Source: Streptomyces rubrogriseus (GTDB taxonomy: Bacteria > Actinomycetota > Actinomycetes > Streptomycetales > Streptomycetaceae). Taken from it: a stretch of DNA of 64,000 nucleotides. Shown here in pieces: positions 16,369 to 26,107 of this stretch. The position numbers and the translations under genes are program-made. Below the pieces are notes generated by a model that did no database searches, was not told the DNA's origin, and saw only the letters and a list, made by a program, of their open reading frames with translations. The stretch lies in the NCBI RefSeq assembly GCF_027947575.1, contig NZ_CP116256.1, forward strand, positions 7,068,001 to 7,132,000, in the 5' to 3' direction. The first letter of the stretch is position 1, and the number at the start of each line of letters is the position of its first letter.

Positions 16369-17199
16369 CTATCCCTTCACGGCGCCGGCGGTCAGGCCGC
16401 TGACGGCCTTGCGCTGGAGGTAGACGAAGAGGATCAGGATCGGGACGGCGAACAGGGAGGAGGCGGCCATGGTCGCGCCCCAGTTGTCGCCGAAGACGGT
16501 CTGGAAGCTGGTCAGCCACAGCGGCAGGGTCTGGGACTCCGCCTCCTTGTTGACGACCAGGACGAGCGGCAGCTCGTTCCAGGCGGTGATGAAGCCGAAC
16601 ATCGAGGTGGACATCAGGCCCGGCGCGAGCAGCGGCAGGATGACGCGGCGGAAGGCCTGGACCCGGGTGCAGCCGTCGACCATCGCCGACTCCTCCAGCT
16701 CCTTCGGCACGGCGGCGACGAAGCCGCGCAGCGTCAGGATGGTGAAGGGCAGGATCATCATCATGTAGAAGAGCGTGAGCGGCACCAGGCTGTTCAGCAT
16801 CGACGCGTCGCGCACGATCATGTAGATCGCGATGACCATGACCTCCCAGGGCGCCATCTGGGCGAGCATGAAGCCGACGATGAAGCCCCGCCGGCCCTTG
16901 AACCGCATCCGCGCCAGGGCGAAGGATCCGGCCAGCGCGATGATCAGCGAGAAGACGACCGCGCAGACGGTGACGATGAGCGAGTTGCTCACGTACGTCC
17001 AGAAGTGGTCGGCCTCGGTCGCGGTCTTGAAGTGCTCGAAGGTGACGTCGGTCGGGAACCAGACCGGGTTCTCCGAGATGATGTCCCCGGTCGGCTTGAA
17101 GGCCGTGGCGAACATCCAGTAGACGGGGAAGACCAGGCCGATGAACAGGACGACGGCTGTGACGTTGGGCCACACGCGGCCGAAGAGCGAGCGCTTCAC
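16369..17199 (-). CDS. dasC: Chito-oligosaccharide ABC transporter permease DasC
   Basis: A 276-residue MalG-type permease with six predicted membrane segments; the EAA loop is EESAMVDGCTRVQAFRRVILP (about 183-203), which docks on the ATPase. It starts with GTG at 17199, overlapping the dasB stop by 4 nt (GTGA), so the two are coupled. With DasA and DasB it imports N,N'-diacetylchitobiose. No ATPase gene is present; in Streptomyces the shared MsiK ATPase encoded elsewhere is known to energise this transporter. Confidence 0.93.
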   Translation of the reverse strand: MKRSLFGRVWPNVTAVVLFIGLVFPVYWMFATAFKPTGDIISENPVWFPTDVTFEHFKTATEADHFWTYVSNSLIVTVCAVVFSLIIALAGSFALARMRFKGRRGFIVGFMLAQMAPWEVMVIAIYMIVRDASMLNSLVPLTLFYMMMILPFTILTLRGFVAAVPKELEESAMVDGCTRVQAFRRVILPLLAPGLMSTSMFGFITAWNELPLVLVVNKEAESQTLPLWLTSFQTVFGDNWGATMAASSLFAVPILILFVYLQRKAVSGLTAGAVKG

Positions 17200-18182
17200 A
17201 GCTCGTCCTCCTCTTGCTTGAGCACGATCCTGAGGTAGTACGCGGTCAGGCCGAGCAGGATCAGGATGGTCAGGACCGCGATCGCCGCACCCATGCCGTA
17301 GTGCTGGTTGCCGACGCCCTCGATGTAGGCGTAGACGGGCAGGATCTCGGTGAGACGGTCCGGTCCGCCGCCGTTGAACGTGTAGACCTGGACGAAGGCC
17401 TTGAAGATCCAGATGACCTCGAGGAACGTCGTCGCGTAGAGGAACGGGCGCAGGAACGGCAGGGTGACCGAGGTGAAGCTGCGCCACATGCCGGCCCCGT
17501 CGAGGGCGGCGGCCTCGTACAGCTCGTCGGGGATGGTGGTGGTCGCGGCGTACAGGTTGATCGCGACGAACGGGACGGACATCCAGACGATCAGCACGGT
17601 GACGACGAAGAAGGTCGAGAACTGGCTGCCGGTCCAGCTGAAGTCGGCCATGGAGTGCCAGCCGAGCTTGTCGAGCACCCAGTTGACGACGCCGAAGCGC
17701 TGGGCGAAGAGCCACTGGTAGACGGTGGTCGCGGCGACCACGGGCATGGCCCACGCCAGTACCAGGCCGATCATCAGCACGAACCGCATCACCCTGCCGA
17801 GGCGGGCGAGCAGCAGGCCGATCAGACCGCCCACCACCATGGTGAGGACGACGTTGACCGCGGTGAAGATGATGGAACGGAGGGTGACGCGCCAGAAGTC
17901 CTCGCCGGTGAGGACCTCCTTGTAGTTGTCGAAGCCGGTCCACTCGGTGACGTGCTGGATCAGCTGCGCCATGTTGAGGTTCTGGAAGGACAGCAGGCCG
18001 TCCTTCACCAACGGCCAGCCGAGCAGCAGCACGGTGGCCGCGGCGGCGGGCAGCAGCAGCAGATACGGGGCCAGCGCCCCGGCGCGCGACGCGGCTCTCG
18101 CTCTGGGCCCGCCGGTTCCCCCACCGTCCGCCTTGCGGACGTCCGACGGGCCTGAGGGCGGCCGTTCGGTCTGCACGGTCAT
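17196..18182 (-). CDS. dasB: Chito-oligosaccharide ABC transporter permease DasB
   Basis: A 328-residue MalF-type permease with an N-terminal ~40-residue hydrophilic tail and six membrane segments. The EAA loop is present (YEAAALDGAGMWRSFTSVTLP). ATG at 18182. It lies 88 bp after dasA, with a strong hairpin in between, and overlaps dasC by 4 nt. Confidence 0.93.
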   Translation of the reverse strand: MTVQTERPPSGPSDVRKADGGGTGGPRARAASRAGALAPYLLLLPAAAATVLLLGWPLVKDGLLSFQNLNMAQLIQHVTEWTGFDNYKEVLTGEDFWRVTLRSIIFTAVNVVLTMVVGGLIGLLLARLGRVMRFVLMIGLVLAWAMPVVAATTVYQWLFAQRFGVVNWVLDKLGWHSMADFSWTGSQFSTFFVVTVLIVWMSVPFVAINLYAATTTIPDELYEAAALDGAGMWRSFTSVTLPFLRPFLYATTFLEVIWIFKAFVQVYTFNGGGPDRLTEILPVYAYIEGVGNQHYGMGAAIAVLTILILLGLTAYYLRIVLKQEEDEL

Positions 18183-18220
18183 GCTCGCGGTCTCTCTCTT
18201 CTCGACCTGTTCACCTCGAC

Positions 18221-18260
18221 GCCGGGGCGGGGGCCGTCGTGTGTCAGCCCCCGCCCCGGC
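18221..18260 (-). terminator. Strong hairpin between dasA and dasB (probable partial terminator)
   Basis: A perfect 14-bp all-G/C stem (18221-18234 with 18247-18260) with a 12-nt loop lies just after the dasA stop codon and 38 bp before dasB. It probably stops or slows part of the transcription, so that the binding protein is made in excess over the permeases. Confidence 0.7.
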
Positions 18261-18270
18261 TCACCCGGTG

Positions 18271-19548
18271 CTACTGCTGCTGCGCCAGGCGCTTGTTGAA
18301 CTCGCCCTCGACCTGCTTGGCGGCCTCGGCCGGGGACTTACCCTTCATGACGGCCGTCAGGTACGTCTTGATCGGGTTCGGGTCGTTCTCGACGGCGGCC
18401 CACTCCGGGATCAGCGGCGTGGTGTCACCGGTACCTGCGGCCGGCGCGGCGGCCTCGGCGGCGGCGTTGCCCTTCAGGTTGCTCTGCAGCGCCTCCTTGT
18501 TCGGGATGACGCCGTTGGCCTTGGCCAGCCCGCCCTCGAACTTGTCGGAGAGCGCGATCTTCAGGAACTCCTTGGCCAGCTCCTGCTTCTTGCTGCCCGC
18601 GGCGACGGCCAGGTTGGAGCCGCCGAGGAAGACGCCCTCGGGCTTGTCCGCCGTGGGACCGGGGATGGTGAAGTAGCCGAGGTCCTTCTCGATCGCCGGG
18701 TTGGTGGCGATCGCGGTGGCGCCCTCCCAGCCCATGCCGATGAACGAGCCGGTCTTGCCCTTGGAGAAGATCTCACCCTGCTGCGGGGTGGCCTCGTCCT
18801 TGTCCTTGGGCGCCTTGGACAGGGCCTGGAACTTCTTGTAGGTCTCGGTGGCGGCGGCGACCTTCGGGTCGGCCAGGTTGGAGACGTACTTGTCGCCGTC
18901 CTTCTTGACCAGCTCGCCGCCCTCGCCGATGACCAGGCCCACGAAGTGGTACCAGTTCTGGCCGGGCAGGTAGATCGGCTCGGCGTCGGTCTTCTCGCCG
19001 ATCGTCTTGAGGTCGTTGTAGAACTCGTCGCGGGTCTTGGGCAGTTCCTTGATGCCCGCGTCCGCCCAGATCTTCTTGTTGTAGACGACGACGCGGTTGA
19101 CCACGAACCACGGGGCCGCGTACTGCTTGCCGTCGAACACGGCGGACTTGTTGAGGGACTCGGACCAGTCGGTGCCGATCTCGCCCTTGAGGTCGCTCAG
19201 GTCCGCGAGGCCGCCGGTCTTGGCGTAGGCCGGGGTCTGGGTGTTGCCGATCTCGAAGACGTCGGGCGGGTTCTCCTCGGAGAGGGCGGTGGTCAGCTTC
19301 TGCTGGATGCCGTTCCACTTCTGGATCTCGAACTTGACCTTGGCCTTGGTCTTCGCCTCGAACTCCTTGGCGAGGTCCGCCTGCCAGTCGTCCGGGGAGG
19401 AGCCGTCCATCACCCAGACGGTGAGCGTCTCGCCGGCGTAGCCGTCGGCGCCGGCCTTCTTGCCGTCGTCGTCGCTGTCGCCCCCGCACGCGGCGATCGA
19501 GACCATCATGCCCGCGATACCGATCGCGGCTATAAGCTTGCGCTTCAC
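18271..19548 (-). CDS. dasA: Chito-oligosaccharide-binding lipoprotein DasA
   Basis: A 425-residue type-1 solute-binding protein. The N-terminus VKRKLIAAIGIAGMMVSIAAC is a lipoprotein signal peptide with lipobox IAAC, so the mature protein is anchored on the outer face of the membrane. The first mature segment is Asp/Gly-rich, then the SBP_bac_1 fold starts (ETLTVWVMDG). It captures chitobiose for DasBC. GTG at 19548 is preceded by GAGGAGG; a longer frame upstream has no RBS and crosses the dre sites. Two dre operators lie 90-130 bp upstream. Confidence 0.95.
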   Translation of the reverse strand: MKRKLIAAIGIAGMMVSIAACGGDSDDDGKKAGADGYAGETLTVWVMDGSSPDDWQADLAKEFEAKTKAKVKFEIQKWNGIQQKLTTALSEENPPDVFEIGNTQTPAYAKTGGLADLSDLKGEIGTDWSESLNKSAVFDGKQYAAPWFVVNRVVVYNKKIWADAGIKELPKTRDEFYNDLKTIGEKTDAEPIYLPGQNWYHFVGLVIGEGGELVKKDGDKYVSNLADPKVAAATETYKKFQALSKAPKDKDEATPQQGEIFSKGKTGSFIGMGWEGATAIATNPAIEKDLGYFTIPGPTADKPEGVFLGGSNLAVAAGSKKQELAKEFLKIALSDKFEGGLAKANGVIPNKEALQSNLKGNAAAEAAAPAAGTGDTTPLIPEWAAVENDPNPIKTYLTAVMKGKSPAEAAKQVEGEFNKRLAQQQ

Positions 19549-19639
19549 GCCAACCCTCCTCAGGGATGCCACACAACCCCCCTGCCTCCCCGCGGTTGCT
19601 CGTCGACGCGGACCGCCCATGGGGCCGGGACCTGGACCA

Positions 19640-19655
19640 ATGGTGTAGACCAGTA
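19640..19655. promoter_or_regulatory. DasR operator dre1 of dasA
   Basis: AATGGTGTAGACCAGT (minus strand ACTGGTCTACACCATT) matches the dre consensus. It lies about 92 bp upstream of the dasA GTG. Confidence 0.85.
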
Positions 19656-19663
19656 CGGGGAGC

Positions 19664-19677
19664 TTGGCCCAGACCAA
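19664..19677. promoter_or_regulatory. DasR operator dre2 of dasA
   Basis: TTGGCCCAGACCAA, a weaker palindrome with the TGG...GACCA core, 9 bp beyond dre1. Paired sites of unequal strength fit the known two-site arrangement at dasA. Confidence 0.7.
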
Positions 19678-19854
19678 TAGGACTGTCAAGGGTGTTCAAA
19701 CCCAGTCGTCGCCTCCGTGATGGGACCGAGATATGCAGGGACCTTTCATTGCGCAAGCGACAGATCGGGCGGACCGGGACCGGGTGTACCACCTCCCACC
19801 GAATGACGTGCCGCGACGGCTCCGAACGCGCGTACCAGCGACGCCTGACCACTC

Positions 19855-19870
19855 TGTGGACTAGACCAAG
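19855..19870. promoter_or_regulatory. DasR operator upstream of dasR
   Basis: TGTGGACTAGACCAAG, with the dre core GTGG.CTAGACCA. It is about 135 bp before the dasR start and implies autoregulation. Confidence 0.75.
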
Positions 19871-19967
19871 GGTGTTCCCGCGGGTATACAGAAGGGATCA
19901 CGGAGCGTGCGGGGGCCATCCCGGCACGAAGCCGTGCCACGATGTGAGCCGTGGCCGACAGGGATAG

Positions 19968-20773
<806 letters not shown>

Positions 20774-20903
20774 AGCCCGCTCACCCGGGCCCCAGATTGC
20801 GGTTGAGGACCGATATACGGACGAGGTCTTCCGCTGTCTTGACACCGTCACCTACATTTCGTGCGCACTGCACGAGGTGATCAGCGAGGGGACGGAGCCG
20901 CGC

Positions 20904-21194
20904 ATGTCAGAAGACACAGAAGTGAGCAGAGAGCCGGTGGTGACGCCGGTGCGCGTCGTCATCGGGCTCTGTCTTGTCGCACCGTTCGTCGCCATGCTGT
21001 GGGTCGGTTCGTACACCAAGACGGACCCGACCTTCATCGGCATCCCGTTCTTCTACTGGTACCAGATGGCCTGGGTGCTGATCTCCACCCTGCTGACGGT
21101 GACCGCGTACAAGCTGTGGCAGCGCGACCAGCGCGGGCGCGCCGCCCACTCCACGGCCGCCCCCGCCGCCCCGAAGGGCGGTGAGTCGCGATGA
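20904..21194 (+). CDS. DUF3311 small membrane protein, symporter partner
   Basis: A 96-residue protein with two membrane segments (VVIGLCLVAPFVAMLWVG and FFYWYQMAWVLISTLLTV) and a hydrophilic tail. DUF3311 proteins are almost always encoded directly before an SSS-family symporter, as here: its TGA overlaps the next ATG by 4 nt. It is probably an accessory subunit. ATG at 20904; a longer upstream frame lacks support. Confidence 0.85.
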   Translation: MSEDTEVSREPVVTPVRVVIGLCLVAPFVAMLWVGSYTKTDPTFIGIPFFYWYQMAWVLISTLLTVTAYKLWQRDQRGRAAHSTAAPAAPKGGESR

Positions 21195-22801
21195 ACGACG
21201 GCGTGAACGGCGTCGCACTCGCCGTCTTCATCTTCTTCTTCGTCCTCGTCACCGCCATGGGCTTCCTGGCCGCCCGCTGGCGCCGGGCCGAGAACGAGCA
21301 CAGCCTCGACGAGTGGGGCCTCGGCGGCCGCTCGTTCGGCACCTGGGTCACCTGGTTCCTGCTGGGCGGCGACCTGTACACCGCGTACACCTTCGTGGCC
21401 GTCCCGGCGGCGATCTACGCGGCGGGCGCGTCCGGCTTCTTCGCGGTGCCGTACACGATCCTGGTCTATCCGCTGATCTTCACCTTCCTGCCCCGCCTGT
21501 GGTCGGTCTCGCACAAGCACGGGTACGTGACGACCTCGGACTTCGTGCGCGGCCGGTTCGGCTCCAAGGGCCTGTCGCTGGCGGTGGCCGTCACCGGCAT
21601 CCTGGCGACCATGCCGTACATCGCGCTCCAGCTGGTCGGCATCCAGGCCGTGCTCGACGTGATGGGCGTCGGCGGCGGCGAGGACACCAACTGGTTCGTC
21701 AAGGACCTGCCGCTGCTGATCGCCTTCGGCGTGCTCGCGGCGTACACGTACTCGTCGGGACTGCGCGCGCCCGCGCTGATCGCGTTCGTGAAGGACACGC
21801 TGATCTACATCGTCATCGCGGTGGCGATCATCTACATCCCGATCAAGCTGGGCGGCTTCGACGACATCTTCGCGTCGGCGAGCGACAAGTTCACCGAGGC
21901 GGGCAAGGGCGGGGTGGTGCCGGACGCGGGGGGCCAGTGGACCTACGCGACCCTGGCGCTCGGCTCGGCCCTGGCGCTCTTCATGTACCCGCACTCGATC
22001 ACCGCCACGCTGTCCTCGCGCAGCCGTGAGGTGATCCGCCGCAACACCACGATCCTGCCGCTGTACTCGCTGATGCTGGGCCTGCTCGCGCTGCTCGGCT
22101 TCATGGCGATCGCGGCCGGGGTCAAGGTGGACAACGGCCAGCTGGCGATCCCGCAGCTGTTCGAGAACATGTTCCCGGACTGGTTCGCGGGCGTGGCGTT
22201 CGCGGCGATCGGCATCGGCGCCCTGGTCCCGGCGGCGATCATGTCGATCGCGGCCGCCAACCTCTTCACCCGCAACATCTACAAGGACTTCATCAAGCCG
22301 GACGCCACGCCGCAGCAGGAGACCAAGGTCTCCAAGCTGGTGTCGCTCCTGGTGAAGGTGGGCGCGCTGATCTTCGTCCTGGGCATGGACAAGACCGTCG
22401 CGATCAACTTCCAGCTGCTGGGCGGCATCTGGATCCTGCAGACCTTCCCGGCCCTGGTCGGCGGCCTGTTCACCCGCTGGTTCCACCGCTGGGCGCTGCT
22501 CGGCGGCTGGGCGGTCGGCATGGTCTACGGCACGGTCGCCGCCTACGGTGTCGCCTCGCCGACGCAGAAGCACTTCGGCGGCTCCTCCGACGAGATCCCC
22601 GGCATCGGCGAGATCGGCTACATCGGCCTCACCGCCTTCGTGCTGAACGTGCTGGTCACCGTGGTCCTGACCTTCGTCCTGAGGGCGGTCAAGGCGCCCG
22701 ACGGCGTCGACGAGACCAGGCCGAGCGACTACACGGCGGACGCCGGCGACCCCGGCGTCCAGGTGGAACTGCCCCCGGCCACGGCGGGCAGCTCGCACTG
22801 A
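21191..22801 (+). CDS. Sodium:solute symporter (SSS family, monocarboxylate-permease-like)
   Basis: A 536-residue transporter with about 13 membrane segments. Motifs of the family include LGGRSFGTWVTWFLLGGDLYT near residue 45 and MYPHSITATLSSRS near residue 265. Together with the DUF3311 partner it resembles actinobacterial MctC-type carriers of acetate, propionate or pyruvate; the actual substrate cannot be read off. The C-terminal 40 residues are hydrophilic. Confidence 0.88.
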   Translation: MNDGVNGVALAVFIFFFVLVTAMGFLAARWRRAENEHSLDEWGLGGRSFGTWVTWFLLGGDLYTAYTFVAVPAAIYAAGASGFFAVPYTILVYPLIFTFLPRLWSVSHKHGYVTTSDFVRGRFGSKGLSLAVAVTGILATMPYIALQLVGIQAVLDVMGVGGGEDTNWFVKDLPLLIAFGVLAAYTYSSGLRAPALIAFVKDTLIYIVIAVAIIYIPIKLGGFDDIFASASDKFTEAGKGGVVPDAGGQWTYATLALGSALALFMYPHSITATLSSRSREVIRRNTTILPLYSLMLGLLALLGFMAIAAGVKVDNGQLAIPQLFENMFPDWFAGVAFAAIGIGALVPAAIMSIAAANLFTRNIYKDFIKPDATPQQETKVSKLVSLLVKVGALIFVLGMDKTVAINFQLLGGIWILQTFPALVGGLFTRWFHRWALLGGWAVGMVYGTVAAYGVASPTQKHFGGSSDEIPGIGEIGYIGLTAFVLNVLVTVVLTFVLRAVKAPDGVDETRPSDYTADAGDPGVQVELPPATAGSSH

Positions 22802-22815
22802 TCCCCGGTTCGAGG

Positions 22816-22843
22816 CGGGCCGCCGGAGAAATCCGGCGGCCCG
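22816..22843. terminator. Terminator after the symporter operon
   Basis: A perfect 12-bp stem (22816-22827 with 22832-22843) closed by a GAAA tetraloop, followed by TTGTCGT. It lies 15 bp after the symporter stop. Confidence 0.85.
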
Positions 22844-22873
22844 TTGTCGTACCCGTCGGGCACACTCGGCGTC

Positions 22874-23380
22874 ATGGACTTCACGATCCGGCGGGCGACA
22901 GCCGAGGAGTACGACACCCTCGGCGAGATCACCGCGCAGGCCTACCTGCGCGACGGCCTCCTCGACTTCGGGGAGAGCGACTCCTACCTGGACGAGCTGC
23001 GCGACGTGGCCAAGCGGGCGGCGGCCGCCGAGGTGCTGGTCGCCGTGGCCGACGGCCGGGTGCTCGGCGGCGTGACCTTCGTGCCGTCCGGCGGCCCCAT
23101 GGCGGACATAGCGCGACCCGGCGAGGCCGAGATACGCATGCTCGCCGTCGCCCGCGAGGCGCGCGGCCGCGGGGCGGGCGAGGCGCTCGTGCGGGCCTGT
23201 GTCGACCGCGCCCGGACGGTGGCCGGTTGCACGGGCGTCGTGCTGTCGACCCAGACCGCCATGCGCACCGCCCACCGCCTCTACGCGCGCCTGGGCTTCG
23301 TCCGCACGCCCGACCGCGACTGGAATCCCCTGCCGGAGCTGGACGACATCATGCTGCTCACCTACGAACTGACGCTCTGA
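22874..23380 (+). CDS. GNAT-family N-acetyltransferase
   Basis: A 168-residue single GNAT domain; the acetyl-CoA binding stretch is RMLAVAREARGRGAGEALV (about 90-108), and LYARLGFVR follows near the C-terminus. Substrate unknown. ATG at 22874. It sits alone between the symporter terminator and the nrd control region. Confidence 0.85.
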   Translation: MDFTIRRATAEEYDTLGEITAQAYLRDGLLDFGESDSYLDELRDVAKRAAAAEVLVAVADGRVLGGVTFVPSGGPMADIARPGEAEIRMLAVAREARGRGAGEALVRACVDRARTVAGCTGVVLSTQTAMRTAHRLYARLGFVRTPDRDWNPLPELDDIMLLTYELTL

Positions 23381-23416
23381 CACGGCCGCGGCACCCCGTC
23401 ACTACACCCCGCCGGG

Positions 23417-23463
23417 ACACAACATCTGGGGGTGCTCGCGTCCCCCGGCACAAGATGTATGCT
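23417..23463. promoter_or_regulatory. Two NrdR boxes of the nrdABS operon
   Basis: ACACAACATCTGGGGG (23417-23432) and GGCACAAGATGTATGC (23448-23463) are partly inverted copies whose start positions are 31 bp apart, three helical turns, the spacing known for NrdR boxes. They lie directly before the cobalamin aptamer, so they probably overlap the promoter. NrdR represses RNR genes in response to ATP/dATP. Confidence 0.8.
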
Positions 23464-23471
23464 CGTGCTCG

Positions 23472-23590
23472 CTGTCGCCGCAGGGGAATCCGGTGTGAAT
23501 CCGGAACTGTCCCGCAACGGTGTACTTGCGTGCATCCGTACGTCTTCGCACGTGCGCGCACGCCTGTCCAGTCCGAGGACCTGCCGACAG
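23472..23590 (+). promoter_or_regulatory. Cobalamin (AdoCbl) riboswitch
   Basis: The aptamer core is clear: AGGGGAA, GGTGTGAATCCGG, ACTGTCCCGCAACGGTG (23482-23522), and the B12 box region GCCTGTCCAGTCCGAGGAC followed by CTGCC at 23562-23585. CTGTCG (23472-23477) pairs with CGACAG (23585-23590) to close helix P1. It lies 142 bp before nrdA. In S. coelicolor this element is known to shut down the class Ia enzyme when B12 is available, because the B12-dependent class II enzyme can then serve. Confidence 0.95.
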
Positions 23591-23731
23591 TGCGCCCGGC
23601 CGCCCTGGCCCGGGTGCCATGACGTCCGGGCCTCGTGGAGTGGGCCGGTGGACGCGACGCCGCGTGCGCTCGTGAGCTGCCCCCCTGCCCTCCCTCCGCC
23701 GGGCCCCGTGCCGAGCGAGGGAGTGCTCCAC

Positions 23732-26107
23732 GTGACCATCGCGCCAGCCGATCCGGCTTCAGCGACCCCGGTGACGGCGACCGGGGAACCCGACGGACCC
23801 GGTGCCGCCCTGCTGCGGACCCTGACCGGGCTGACCGCCGACCTCCAGGGCGCCGACCCCGGCCGGGTGGCCGCCGCCGTACTGCGCGGCCGGTCCGCCC
23901 GCGCCGACGAGGCCGAGCTGCGCGAGCTGGCCACCGAGGCCGCCGCCGGCCTGATCTCCGAGGACCCGGCCTACTCCCGGCTGGCCGCCCGCCTGCTGAC
24001 CATCGGCATCCGCGCCGAGGCCGCCTCCCAGGGCGTCGTCACCTTCACCGAGTCCGTCGCCACCGGCCACCGCGAGGGCCTGATCGCCGACCGCACCGCC
24101 GACTTCGTACGGCTGCACGCGGACCGCCTGGACGCGCTGATCGACCCGGACGCCGACGACCGCTTCGGCTACTTCGGCCTGCGCACCCTCCACAGCCGCT
24201 ACCTGCTCCGCCACCCGATCACCCGCAAGGCCGTCGAGACGCCCCAGCACTTCCTGCTGCGGGTCGCCGCCGGACTCGCCGAGGACGACACCACCGGGTC
24301 CGTGGACGAGGTCGCCGCCCTCTACGGCCTGATGAGCCGCCTGGACTACCTCCCGTCCTCCCCCACCCTCTTCAACTCCGGCACCCGGCACGCCCAGATG
24401 TCGTCCTGCTACCTCCTGGACTCCCCCAAGGACGAGCTGGACTCCCTCTACGACCGCCTCCACCAGGTGGCCCGCCTGTCCAAGCACGCCGGCGGCATCG
24501 GCATCGCCTACTCCCGCGTCCGCGCCCGGGGTTCGCTGATCCGCGGCACCAACGGGCACTCCAACGGCATCGTCCCGTTCCTGAAGACGCTGGACGCCTC
24601 GGTGGCGGCCGTGAACCAGGGCGGCCGGCGCAAGGGCGCGGCCGCGGTCTACCTGGAGACCTGGCACGCGGACGTCGAGGAGTTCCTGGAGCTGCGGGAC
24701 AACACCGGCGAGGACGCCCGCCGTACGCACAACCTGAACCTCGCGCACTGGGTGCCGGACGAGTTCATGCGCCGGGTGGACGCCGACGGGACCTGGTCGC
24801 TGTTCTCCCCCGCCGACGTGCCGGAGCTGACCGACCTGTGGGGCGAGGAGTTCGACGCCGCCTACCGCAGGGCGGAGGAGGCGGGGCTCGCCCGCAGGAC
24901 GCTGCCCGCCCGTGAGCTGTACGGCCGCATGATGCGCACCCTCGCGCAGACCGGCAACGGCTGGATGACCTTCAAGGACACCGCCAACCGCACGGCCAAC
25001 CAGACCGCGGCCCCCGGCCACGTCGTCCACTCCTCCAACCTCTGCACGGAGATCCTGGAGGTCACCGACGACGAGGAGACCGCGGTCTGCAACCTGGGCT
25101 CGGTCAACCTCGGCGCGTTCGTCGACCCGGCGCACGGGGACATGGACTGGGAGCGCCTGGACGCCACCGTCCGCACCGCGGTCACCTTCCTGGACCGGGT
25201 CGTCGACATCAACTTCTACCCGACCGAGCAGGCGGGCCGCTCCAACGCCCGCTGGCGTCCGGTGGGCCTCGGCGCGATGGGTCTCCAGGACGTCTTCTTC
25301 CAGCTCCGGCTGCCCTTCGACTCCCCCGAGGCGAAGGCCCTGTCCACCCGCATCGCCGAGCGGATCATGCTCGCCGCGTACGAGACCTCCGCCGACCTCG
25401 CCGAGCGCAACGGCCCGCTACCCGCCTGGGAGAAGACCCGTACGGCCCGGGGTGTGCTGCACCCGGACCACTACGGCGTCGAGCCCGCCTGGCCGGAGCG
25501 CTGGGCCGCGCTGCGCGAGCGCATGGCGACGACCGGGCTGCGCAACTCCCTGCTCCTGGCCATCGCCCCGACCGCGACCATCGCCTCCATCGCCGGCGTC
25601 TACGAGTGCATCGAGCCGCAGGTGTCCAACCTGTTCAAGCGCGAGACGCTGTCGGGCGAGTTCCTCCAGGTCAACTCGTACCTGGTGGACGACCTCAAGC
25701 GGCTCGGCGTGTGGGACGCCCGCACCCGTGAGGCGCTGCGCGAGGCGGGCGGCTCGGTGCAGGGCTTCACCTGGATCCCCGAGGACGTGCGGGCGCTGTA
25801 CCGCACCGCCTGGGAGATCCCGCAGCGCGGCCTGATCGACATGGCCGCCGCCCGCACCCCGTACCTCGACCAGGCCCAGTCGCTGAACCTGTTCCTGGAG
25901 ACGCCGACCATCGGGAAGCTCTCCTCGATGTACGCGTACGCCTGGAAGCAGGGCCTGAAGACCACCTACTACCTGCGCTCGCGCCCGGCGACCCGGATCG
26001 CCCGCGCCGCGGCCCGAACCACCACCGTCCCCGTACAGGCCGCCCCGGACCCCGAAGCGGTCGCCTGCTCCCTGGAAAACCCCGAGTCCTGCGAGGCCTG
26101 CCAGTAA
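23732..26107 (+). CDS. nrdA: Class Ia ribonucleoside-diphosphate reductase, large subunit
   Basis: 791 residues from the GTG at 23732, preceded by GAGGGAG. Family landmarks: SNLCTEI with an active-site Cys, ETAVCNLGSVNL, SNLFKRETLSGEF, and the phosphate-binding loop LFLETPTIGKLSSMY. The C-terminal CEAC pair (PESCEACQ) is the thiol shuttle re-reduced by thioredoxin. An N-terminal ATP-cone-like region is expected to sense dATP; its motif is not obvious. It reduces NDPs to dNDPs with NrdB's radical. It overlaps nrdB by 1 nt. Confidence 0.95.
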   Translation: MTIAPADPASATPVTATGEPDGPGAALLRTLTGLTADLQGADPGRVAAAVLRGRSARADEAELRELATEAAAGLISEDPAYSRLAARLLTIGIRAEAASQGVVTFTESVATGHREGLIADRTADFVRLHADRLDALIDPDADDRFGYFGLRTLHSRYLLRHPITRKAVETPQHFLLRVAAGLAEDDTTGSVDEVAALYGLMSRLDYLPSSPTLFNSGTRHAQMSSCYLLDSPKDELDSLYDRLHQVARLSKHAGGIGIAYSRVRARGSLIRGTNGHSNGIVPFLKTLDASVAAVNQGGRRKGAAAVYLETWHADVEEFLELRDNTGEDARRTHNLNLAHWVPDEFMRRVDADGTWSLFSPADVPELTDLWGEEFDAAYRRAEEAGLARRTLPARELYGRMMRTLAQTGNGWMTFKDTANRTANQTAAPGHVVHSSNLCTEILEVTDDEETAVCNLGSVNLGAFVDPAHGDMDWERLDATVRTAVTFLDRVVDINFYPTEQAGRSNARWRPVGLGAMGLQDVFFQLRLPFDSPEAKALSTRIAERIMLAAYETSADLAERNGPLPAWEKTRTARGVLHPDHYGVEPAWPERWAALRERMATTGLRNSLLLAIAPTATIASIAGVYECIEPQVSNLFKRETLSGEFLQVNSYLVDDLKRLGVWDARTREALREAGGSVQGFTWIPEDVRALYRTAWEIPQRGLIDMAAARTPYLDQAQSLNLFLETPTIGKLSSMYAYAWKQGLKTTYYLRSRPATRIARAAARTTTVPVQAAPDPEAVACSLENPESCEACQ

